From Lepidostoma basale (taxonomy: Eukaryota; Arthropoda; Insecta; Trichoptera; Lepidostomatidae), in the NCBI GenBank assembly GCA_022606425.2, contig JAHDVF020001469.1:682001-746000 (forward strand): 64,000 nucleotides of DNA, read 5' to 3'. Shown here piece by piece: positions 1 to 7,469 of the stretch. A program made the translations under genes and the position numbers. Within the stretch, counting starts at the first letter, position 1; each line of letters opens with the position of its first letter. The notes beneath the pieces were generated by a model. It worked only from the letters and a program-made list of their open reading frames with translations. It had not been told where the DNA came from and searched no databases.

Positions 1-50
1 ACTTAAAAGTGGAAAAAACAGTGTTTGAATTCATAAAAATTCGTATATTG
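1..50 (+). repeat. C1 ribozyme-element 3' fragment
   Basis: The segment matches the sequence that follows the C1 hammerhead motif at about 52757-52800, including the run of A, 'cagtgttt' and 'aattcataaaaattcgt'. It has no ribozyme core of its own. Confidence 0.5.
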
Positions 51-53
51 TAT

Positions 54-155
54 TACTAAAGTCGAACAATCTATCATGCGTTCCTGGTATTGTACCTGTT
101 CTCAAATAGATGCCTTAAACTGTCAACATGTTTGTTATGTCTTTTAAGTGAACAG
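54..155 (+). repeat. LINE-B 3' UTR fragment
   Basis: It matches the end of the LINE-B copy at 2635-2760: 'gtcgaac', 'tcatgcgttcctggtatt', 'cctgttctca' and 'tcttttaagtgaac'. The coding part is absent. Confidence 0.6.
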
Positions 156-165
156 CTTCTCTTCG

Positions 166-1190
166 AGCGTGTTGCTGACGACGTATAAAGTTTGATAAAT
201 AAGCAACTAACAGTAATCGAAACAGGTCAACCGTCAACGAATTTTCAAAGTAAAAATTATATTTATTTGTAAACTAATGCCACCAGTGATAACTTGAATG
301 CTTTAACCCTTACAGCTCCTATGTCCACACGTTGGGGCCATTGGGTTTTTCCCACCAACTCCTATGTCCACTACGTTTAGCCATTTTTTTCTCAAACATT
401 TTTTATGAACTTCAAATAGGGTTTTGCTATTTTTTTAAATGTAAGAATCAAATGAATATTCTAGAAATACTGTCTTATTATCTGACCATTCCTTTGTCAT
501 CAGGAATGTGGGAAAAAAATGGAAAAAAAACTCGGAGCCCAAAGGGTAAATAGGTAGATGGGAATGTAGAGTGTAGCATAAAACAATAATATGTAAGAAA
601 CTTTAATACCATACACATATATTAGTAGATTTTTCAATTTGTGAGAAATTAGCTCCACCTTGAAATGAAGGGTTAATATTTAGCCAGTTAGATGTCTTGA
701 TGTTAGAGACTGTAACAATCTCCGAAACGTCGGTCAATAAGTTCATACTGAAGACCCCAAGAATTATATTTTCACGTGTTTTAAAATAATGTCATATAAA
801 TGGTGTTGACATTTATCATCCGAATTCGTTCTCCCGTCACGAAACTATCAAATTTATATCTCCATTTCCCTCTCTCTATCTGTTTCGACCCCGCGGATCC
901 TCCGAATTATCAATTATTAAACATCAACATGGAAATGGGCCCCGAGGGGGCGCCCTCCGCCCTCTAACCCGGGGGTCACGGTTCCCGGAAATGCCACCCT
1001 AGCGCCCCCGATCTTTCACCACCCTCCCTCTGAATCGCCAGTTTGATGTTGTGTACAGATTATGGAGAAATAAAATGATGTACCTAATGCTTTTCTTCTG
1101 ATTATGAAACACGTGTATTTATTTCTTATCTTACTCAAGATAAATTATGTATTGTATCTAGAACAATGATGTAAAACTCCATATTAAATA
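166..1190. other. No gene seen; AT-rich with one GC-rich patch
   Basis: No convincing gene. A weak hammerhead-like motif is listed separately. Positions 890-1030 are GC-rich (runs of CCCC/GGGG) without a credible reading frame. The short open frame at 332-553 has low-complexity composition and no recognisable domain. Confidence 0.4.
695..733 (+). ncRNA. Degenerate hammerhead-like motif
   Basis: A GAGA/TCTC hairpin is followed by CGAAACGTC, like helix II, GAAA and GUC of a minimal type-I hammerhead. The expected CUGANGA reads roughly TTGATGT, so the core is damaged. Confidence 0.3.
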
Positions 1191-1276
1191 ATTAAAACGT
1201 CTGTTTTCTAGAAATTTTGTTTGAAGAAGTTGAATGACACGTTTCTCCTATCTAAAGCATTATCAAATGTATTTTT

Positions 1277-1475
1277 AAATAGTCCATTGCTTTGGCCGAA
1301 ACACTGATGATACTTCTACATTATTACTGTTAAAATTTAAAACACTGTTATAATATCACAATTTCTTTTTATTCACTGAGAGTTTCGCGACAGCTGTTTC
1401 GCCATTTGATGTTGGCATCATCAGGTGTTACAATAAACTGATGATCCCGACAAGTGTTTTAAATTTTAACAGTAA
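1277..1475 (-). mobile_element. C2 hammerhead element, 199 bp, with target duplication
   Basis: The element is flanked by the direct repeat AAATGTATTTTT at 1265-1276 and 1476-1487. It carries a hammerhead on the minus strand. An inverted copy of 'gtgttttaaattttaacag' lies near one end and inside the other half, resembling the partial inverted terminal repeats of Penelope-like elements. It contains no coding sequence. It sits inside the C5 array. Confidence 0.65.
1389..1424 (-). ncRNA. Hammerhead ribozyme (type I, minimal), C2 family
   Basis: Read on the minus strand: CTGATGA (1424-1418), T, helix II GCCA/TGGC with an 8-nt loop, GAAA (1400-1397), C-AGCT-G, then GTC (1391-1389). All invariant core residues are present. 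Helix III is a palindrome (CAGCTG), which favours dimer formation. One unpaired nucleotide lies between A9 and helix II compared with the textbook form. Predicted self-cleavage is after the GTC. Confidence 0.65.
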
Positions 1476-1933
1476 AAATGTATTTTTTTATATTTTGTAT
1501 ACGAGTACATGACATGTTTGCCTTTCTAAGGCATTATTAAAAGGCCTTTTTTCTAGAGGTTCTATTTGAAGACTGTGAATGACATGATTCTCCTTTCTAA
1601 GGCATTATCAAATGTGTTTTTATTATATTTTATATAAATGAGATGTTTACCTGTTTAAGGCTTTATTAAAATGTCTTTTTCTAGAAGTTTTATTTGAAGA
1701 ATGTCTAAGGATTCGCCTGTCTAAGGCATTATCAAATAATCCCGGAGCGGTAGGCAGAAATAATCTACCGCCATACTGTTCTATCCTGACATCGTCTTGA
1801 GCATCCTCTACATTCATTCATCGTCACAAGCATGCTCGTCGATTTTTTTTGCGACTTCTCTCGTCCATTCGTTCCATATGTTCAAACCATCCCAGGGATT
1901 ATTATTATTTTTTTTTACTTATTATGCAATCCG

Positions 1934-2048
1934 CTGACGACTTTCGTGGACGAGTGGTAAGTGCTTTGACTGCCACACCGAAGGTCCCGACGGCAGTGTG
2001 ATGGTCACACTGTCTTTGGTCTGGTGAAGAATTCACGAGAATCAATGT
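1934..2048 (+). repeat. SINE-S copy, degenerate
   Basis: It resembles the SINE at 42603-42757: 'cttcgtgg', 'gagtggtaag', then 'cagtgtgatggtcacactgtc' and 'tttggtctggtg'. The B box is largely lost. It abuts a LINE-B fragment. Confidence 0.6.
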
Positions 2049-2059
2049 GAAATGACTTT

Positions 2060-2765
2060 CATATGACTTTCCATACTCACATTGTGAGAATATGCGGAGC
2101 TGCACTGAAAATGTTCGGATTAATTTTCCGAACTGGTAGAGTTTTCAAGAATCCCTATGTTTTGCGAATTTTGTATAACTCATTGGTCCGGAGCCGGCTC
2201 GAGTGTGGTTCGATGAGTCTCCACGAGGCGAGATACTCCCTCATGTTAGAAAGGGTTCAAAAAAGATTTCTGAGATATCTCTACATGAGGGAGTTTCCCA
2301 CTGCATTCCTCTTGGGCATGCTGGGGACCAATAGTTTACAAATAAGTAGGGATGGGTGAACACTTAACCATTTCTTCAGACTCATCAGGGGATTCTTTGA
2401 GAATTCCGTCATCTTGGGGGCTATCCATCTTTATGTTCCGGATGGTTATCTTCGACAGCGTCAGCACAGACTGTTTTATCTCCCAGCATGCAGAACCAAC
2501 CTGCCTCTGGTGATGCCGGTGGGAAGAGCAATAAACTGATGAACATGATCGCTTCGGAGATCGGTGTCTTTCATATTCGTGAAAGTACGTTCAGAAGACA
2601 AATACTCTTGACTTTGGAGAGTATCTTGTATTCCTAATGTCGAACCATCTCTCATGCGTTCCTGGTATTATATATTTGTTATATTTTTACCTGTTCTCAA
2701 TAGATGTCTTTAAGTATAAAAATTGTTTGTAATATCTTTTGAGAAAATTAACTGATTTGATTTGA
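2060..2765 (+). pseudogene. LINE-B (jockey/R1-like) C-terminal RT remnant
   Basis: This is the C-terminal part of a non-LTR retrotransposon polyprotein. The frame from 2063 reads CGAALKMFGLIFRTGRVF, then LYNSLVRSRLECGS and LERVQKRFLRYL, as in the 18670 copy. It contains a short internal deletion relative to that copy and breaks after about 2359. The C-terminus (FYLPACRTNLPLVMPVGRA-like) continues in other frames. The copy ends in the family 3' UTR and a GATTT-repeat tail near 2750-2765. It is not expected to be functional. Confidence 0.7.
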
Positions 2766-2811
2766 TGATAGATATACTCTTAACATCGATTTGGATCCCG
2801 CTGCGATTCAA

Positions 2812-2846
2812 CAAATAATAATAATAATAATTATTATTATTAATAG
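2812..2846. repeat. (AAT)n/(ATT)n self-complementary microsatellite
   Basis: Five or more AAT units are followed by ATT units, giving a perfect AT palindrome. Confidence 0.85.
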
Positions 2847-3293
2847 CAATTCAAATGGTTTATTTTTCTAATTATAAATTTGTACGTACAATTCGTTTTT
2901 AATTACTACAAGTCAATCAATCTTAATTATTCCATCACTAGAAGCTGAATTTAATTAGGTTCTGGATTAACGAGTATTTTTTTTTCGCTACTTCAATACA
3001 ATTTGCGTTTTTTACGGCTGTGATCACGGACGTTGGGCGGGGGTAAGGGGTTCGCTCTAAGTAGGTGGAGGGGGTTCTAATAGACATTTTTTAAACCTAC
3101 TTCGTGTCAAAGCTTTCTTGTGTTATATTTTACATCACAAGAACGAAAGGTATTCTGTTCAGACATTAAAGGTTCAAGGGTTTTGTTATTAACAGATTGG
3201 AACTCGTACACAGAGTTTGGTTAGAAAGGATACTGTCCAAAAAAACATTTAATCACTTCCATTTTCAAATTAACTTTTAAATTATTTTTTACA
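2847..3293. other. No feature recognised
   Basis: AT-rich sequence with no reading frame or repeat that I can match elsewhere in the window. Confidence 0.4.
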
Positions 3294-3294
3294 T

Positions 3295-3375
3295 ACAGTA
3301 GAACGTCGTTATCCGGACTTATTAGGACCGGAGGTTTTCCGCATACCGATTTTTCCGGACAATCTAAGACGCTAA
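3295..3375 (+). repeat. Pogo/Tigger-like terminal sequence
   Basis: It begins CAGTAGAACGTCGTTATCCGG, the pattern of pogo/Tigger-type DNA transposon ends (CAGTA-AACC-TCG-TAT). No matching opposite end was found, so this is a solo end or a truncated copy. Confidence 0.35.
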
Positions 3376-3529
3376 TTCTTTTAGCAACATAAGATATAAA
3401 TTGATTTTTTTCCTCGGCTCATTTTTTGATTATGAAATTACAAATTTTACTGCAAAAACAAGTATGTATGTAGCACATATACTCGTACATGAAAATATAT
3501 ATTGTATAAATTGGATAATTTATAGAGCG

Positions 3530-3640
3530 CCATTTTTATGAATTACTTATCTCAAGGGCGCTGTAAAAGACGCCCCGTTTTATCAACTAGATAAAATAAA
3601 TAATAATAATAATAATAATGATAACAATAATAATACACAT
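3530..3640 (+). repeat. CR1-like 3' end with (AAT)n tail
   Basis: 'Caagggcgctgtaaaa' and an AAT-repeat tail resemble the 3' end of LINE-F (48930-48999: 'gcgcccttgag', 'ggcgctttaaaag', then ATT repeats). Coding sequence is absent. Confidence 0.35.
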
Positions 3641-4067
3641 ATTTAGTATGAGGGCTGCACCTGACGTAGTTGATAAGCCCTTCCTGTCAGATAAAGGCTC
3701 ACATTACTCTACAGTACTGAAAAAATAATCAGATTTTTTTTAACAAAATTTTCTCGTCTTTTTTGCGCTTCATCATCTTGGCTTGTCCAGATAATTGAGG
3801 TTCTGTTTTTTTCAGGCGCTATAAAAAAAAAAATTATTTTTACCTTTCTTTTTTTTAATAAATTATTTATTGATATATTAAAAAATTTTAAAAATTCAAT
3901 TATAAAAAAAAATTCAAAATCCAAAAGGGTGCAGGCCGGCAAAATGGGGGCTCAAAAAATAGTGCGTCCTGGTTGGCAGGAATCCAGTCCTTCCAGTGAT
4001 TTGAGAATAAAAAATCTTTGAAAAAACGCACTTTTGCCCTATTATTTTAAACTTTCGATTTATTTAA
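3641..4067. other. No feature recognised
   Basis: AT-rich with long A and T runs. The minus-strand open frame at 3709-3942 is lysine/phenylalanine/isoleucine-rich low complexity and is not credible as a gene. Confidence 0.4.
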
Positions 4068-4375
4068 CCAACTAACTAACTAACCATCACGCCATTTCCC
4101 CAGAGGGGTAGGCAGAGAGGATGGATCGCCACAATGCTCTGTCCTGGCATACCTCTCTGGAATCCTCTACATTCATACATCGTACCATGCACGCACGTCG
4201 ATTATTCAGACTTCGAATGTGGTCGCCTTTAAGTAATTGATTAATTTGGTCATGCCATGTTTTCCTCGGTCGTCCTCGGCTTCTTTTTCCACAGACACTG
4301 CTTGTGTACAACTTTTTAACCATTCTACATTTATCATTCAATGTTCGACCTTCCATGAAGTCGATTTCTAATGAT
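4068..4375 (-). pseudogene. LINE-A1 3' end copy
   Basis: The minus-strand frame gives MVKKLYTSSVCGKRSRGRPR then KTWHDQINQLLKGDHIRS, ending SILSAYPSGEMA. The 3' hairpin has loop TCT, and a TTAG-repeat tail lies at its left edge. The copy is truncated just upstream of the MVKKLY motif. Confidence 0.75.
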
Positions 4376-5100
4376 ATATTGAGTACAAAAGAGTTTGAAG
4401 AGAGAGAATATGGGCTCTTCCCCTGTTTTCAAAGTTTGTCTGTCGCCTATAGTTCATATGCGTCACAAAAATAACTGTAACTTCGAAAATATTCAGAATT
4501 TTAGAAAATCCTCTTAGGGTCGTATTCTTAAAAATCTAAACATTAAAATAATGTCAAAGGATTCCTTCAATTTTCGTCACTAGAATACCCCCTTAAGAGA
4601 TTTGATTTAACCTGCTCATCCCAGAAGACATTGCTGATCGCAATATAGACAGCCTCGCATTCAGGCTCTAGGTGATACAAAGTTCTGATATTCTACAATA
4701 TTTCAGAATCTTGGAAAGCCAAGTGTTCCACGCCTCCCAGCATCCTCACCCTTATTTTTTCCTTATCTTGTCCTCCGCATTCTTTCATCGCCGATGGATT
4801 CTAATCTTCCGGAGTTAATGGCCTTCTTATTTGTCACATCTCAGTGTCAGAAGCCTCCCCCTCCCCTTCTCCTCCTGTTCGGGGGGCTGCTGGGGGTGGC
4901 GCACCCACCCTGGGGGTGTGATCACATTAATAAAGTGACACCCAAACAGCTGTAAGTATCGGAATTTACACAGCGTAAAAACAAATAATTAAATGGGTAC
5001 TTTTAATTTTGTATGGTTAGGTTAAATAAGAAAAATAATATTGCTAAGACAATAATTTCATTTTTATTGAGGGGTTCAAACTTTTGACTTTTGATATTAA
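4376..5100. other. No gene; GC-rich patch at 4855-4935
   Basis: No coding sequence recognised. The GC-rich patch contains C-runs and 'gggggtgg' and is followed by 'attaataaag'. It has no sustained frame with protein-like composition. Confidence 0.4.
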
Positions 5101-5172
5101 TTAACTAACTAACTAACCATAACGCAGTTTCTCCGGAGGGGTAGGCAGAAAGGATGGACCGCCATACTGTCA
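5101..5172 (-). repeat. LINE-A 3'-terminal fragment
   Basis: TTAG-repeat tail (as CTAA repeats), then the terminal hairpin (CCTCCGGAG form on the plus strand) and 'ggcagaaaggatgg'. Only the last ~70 bp of the family is present. Confidence 0.65.
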
Positions 5173-5264
5173 TATCAGATATTTTTATATTTTTGTACTT
5201 GAAGTGTTATGCAAAACTTAATATAATTTTCTTGTTTTCAAAACTTAATATAAGTGTCTTGTTC
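5173..5264 (+). repeat. Segment shared with 29331-29430
   Basis: About 90 bp ('atttttatatttttgtactt', 'gttatgcaaaacttaatata', 'ttttcttgtttt') recur nearly unchanged immediately upstream of the LINE-A2 copy at 29431. This suggests a duplicated locus or a LINE-A2 subfamily with this 5' end. Confidence 0.7.
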
Positions 5265-5755
5265 CGATCTGTATGTATGAAAGCGAAGCATGGAACTGGC
5301 AAAAGATGGATGCAAGAGGAAAAAATTGAGTAGAAAAGAGATCTATTAGACGAATGTGTGGATACTCTGTGTATGATAGACTGTCGAATGAAAATATAAG
5401 AAGTGAATGCGGTGCGAATGATGGTGTTATGAACAAAATAATGAAAGGGTCATTCAGATGGTTTGGACACATGGAAATAATGAGTGAAGAGAGAATGATG
5501 AAGAAGGTATATGTAAACGACGGGAACGGAACTAGAAATAGAGGAAGGCCGAGGAAAACATGGCACAATCAAATCTATCAAATATTGAATGTCGGTCACG
5601 TGAGGAGTCGAATAAATCGACGTGCGTGCATGACAAGATTTATGCATGTAGAGGAATCGAGAGAAGTATGTCAGGCCAGAACACCGTGGCGGTCCATTAT
5701 TTATGCCTACCCCTCCGGGGAGACGGCGTGATGATTAGTTAGTTTGTTAGATAGT
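5265..5755 (+). pseudogene. LINE-A2 C-terminal RT copy
   Basis: Reading MCGYSVYDRLSNENIRSECG, FRWFGHMEIMSEERMMKKVY, NRGRPRKTWHNQIYQI and SIIYAYPSGETA, it ends in the CCCC-TCC-GGGG hairpin, GGCGTGATG and a short TTAG tail. The first ~30 codons are frameshifted relative to 34280. It has no catalytic RT motifs. Confidence 0.75.
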
Positions 5756-6012
5756 AAAAATATAAGATGTGAATGCAGTGCGAATGAAAGAGTTATGAAC
5801 ATAATAATGAAAGGAACATTACGATGGTTTGGACACATGGAAAAAAATAATCTTAAAAAGCGGAAATGGAACTAGAGATAGCGGAAGACCGAAGAAAATG
5901 TGACACGATCAAATTAATCAAATATTGAGTGTCGACCACGTGAGGAGTCGGAGAAATCGACGTGCGTGTATGTTGAGAAATTGAGTGATTGCGTGATGGT
6001 TAGTTAGTTTAC
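5756..6012 (+). pseudogene. LINE-A2 degenerate 3' copy
   Basis: It starts at 'aaatataagatgtgaatgca' (equivalent of NIRSECG). It passes through 'gatggtttggacacatgg' and 'gaagaccgaagaaaatg' with a stop, and ends 'gcgtgatggttagttagttt'. The terminal hairpin is deleted. Confidence 0.65.
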
Positions 6013-6024
6013 AAATATTTTATT

Positions 6025-6252
6025 TATTTAACTAACTAACCATCACGCCATTTCCCCGGAGGGGTAGGTAGAGAGGGTGGATCGCCACAATGCTCTGTCC
6101 TGGCATATCTCTCGGACTTCCTCTACATTCATACATCGTACCATGCACGCACGTCGATTATTCCGACTTCGAATGTGATCACCTTTTAGTAATTGATTAA
6201 TTTGGTCATGCCATGTTTTCCTCGGTCGTCCTCGGCTTCTTTTTCCACTCAT
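6025..6252 (-). pseudogene. LINE-A1 3' end copy
   Basis: The frame GKRSRGRPRKTWHDQINQLL continues to STLSTYPSGEMA. It carries the terminal hairpin with loop TCC and a TTAG tail, and is truncated at the equivalent of the VSGKRS motif. Confidence 0.75.
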
Positions 6253-6339
6253 TTTTATTTATTCATTTATTTAATGTCCCTACTTAATTTATAATGCTGG
6301 AAGCCATCTCTTTACGCATTCGATTCTCGATATCTACAT

Positions 6340-6370
6340 TTGATAACGCTTTAGCATGGCGAAATATGTC
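6340..6370 (+). ncRNA. C5 hammerhead-like motif, TTGATAA core
   Basis: TTGATAA (6340-6346), a short GC/GC helix II, GAAA (6361-6364), TAT, then GTC (6368-6370). Downstream 'taaaactaacgtttt' matches the C5 consensus. Helix II is weak. Confidence 0.4.
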
Positions 6371-6371
6371 A

Positions 6372-6889
6372 TATCTTTACAATTTCTATAAAACTAACGT
6401 TTTAATTAATAGTAATAAGAATAACAAAAGAATTTATTTTAAAACCGACCCTGAAAAGAACGTTTTTAAATTTAGACTTATTTTAACTTGCCGGTTAAGG
6501 GATGAAAATAATACTGTTTCTTTTCACTTATCCATGCCGTAGTCACCCCTGGCTATAAAAGGTCACCCGCGCCCCCCCTCTAATTGAAAAGCTTTTAATT
6601 TTTACCACCCTTAGCCTGTTTTTTTTTTATATATATAAAGTATCTTTATATCACTGGATTCCTCCCCGGATGGCTCGATTTTTTATTATACCAATTTTCT
6701 TCGCCTTTGAATTTTAAAAATCCTTACTAATCATATTTCGGCGTTTGAGAAACGTTAATGATACATAAAAATATTCGCCCTTCCTTAAATCATATTGGAT
6801 TTTTTCAGTGGCTAACATATTACGTGTGTGGGTATATTTTCAGAATTATATTAGAAGGTGTTAAATCTTTATATAATAATCTTTTCTTC
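6372..6889. other. No gene recognised
   Basis: C5-like AT-rich flank, then unassigned sequence. The 6294-6542 open frame overlaps the ribozyme-like repeat and is treated as chance. Confidence 0.4.
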
Positions 6890-6985
6890 TTCTTTAACAG
6901 CCGTTATCGTCCACTGCTGGACATGGGCCTCCCCCATACTTCTCCATGTATTACATGTCATACGGGGGGTGGTTGGCATTACAAC
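6890..6985 (-). repeat. LINE-H 3'-end fragment
   Basis: 'Ccactgctggacatgggcct' and 'cccccatacttctcc' match the 3' end of LINE-H at 44520-44570, which in the minus sense encodes the GE..VQQW end of that family. 'Cttcttc' at the left edge is the AAG tail. Confidence 0.55.
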
Positions 6986-7298
6986 GCCACGCTTGCCAGA
7001 CGGGTTGGCGAGGTGCCCTTCCACGTTAGCCTATGCATCAATATTATCCACCGAGGTTATTCACACTCGATCTCTAACATTTCACATAGTTTCCAGGGGA
7101 GACCAAAGTCGAGGAGGTGTGGATAGGTACTTGGGATCAGATCAATCCTCCAGCGTAGCATGGCCATCACCACGGTGAAGGACATGCACCGCTCGTAGAG
7201 TCAATAGGATCCCCCTTACTCCCCCTATATATAATATAATATCAAATGCAGATATGAGTGCTGAATGCAGACCAAATGTAATTGTATTTAACAAAATG
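6986..7298. other. Unassigned, possibly old LINE sequence
   Basis: Moderately GC-rich sequence beside the LINE-H end, containing 'gaccaaagtcgaggaggtg'. No frame or family could be supported. Confidence 0.3.
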
Positions 7299-7450
7299 GC
7301 GGCCTTCGTAGCAGTGTTAAGAGCTCTGATACCATACCTAAGATCCCGGGTTCGATTTCAGGCGATGATAGTGTGATTGTCACACTGTATTTAGTCTGGT
7401 GTAGAATTCACGTAACAATCAAATGGCGATAGATTAGCTACCTAACATAT
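7299..7450 (+). repeat. SINE-S (tRNA-derived) copy
   Basis: A tRNA-like head with an A box-like 'tagcagtgtta' and a B box GGTTCGATTTC at 7349-7359. It is followed by the family body 'agtgtgattgtcacactgta' and 'tagtctggtg'. It lies directly upstream of LINE-R. Confidence 0.7.
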
Positions 7451-7469
7451 GTCATGAGAATATTAATAA

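Larger units (their letters stand above)
1198..1745 (-). repeat. Tandem array of C5 hammerhead-like units
   Basis: On the minus strand the motif TTGATAATGCCTTAG-(A/G)GGCGAAAC-ATGTC recurs about five times (near 1234-1269, 1507-1540, 1585-1612, 1640-1670 and 1708-1738). Units are separated by an AT-rich spacer containing 'ttctaga'. They have diverged: GAAAC reads GAATC in two units and G12 is lost in one. The array is interrupted by a C2 element with a 12-bp target duplication. Confidence 0.6.

Noticed and set aside
1198..1745. CRISPR array
   Set aside because: Repeats are diverged, spacing is irregular, and the context is eukaryotic transposons; units match a ribozyme repeat family.
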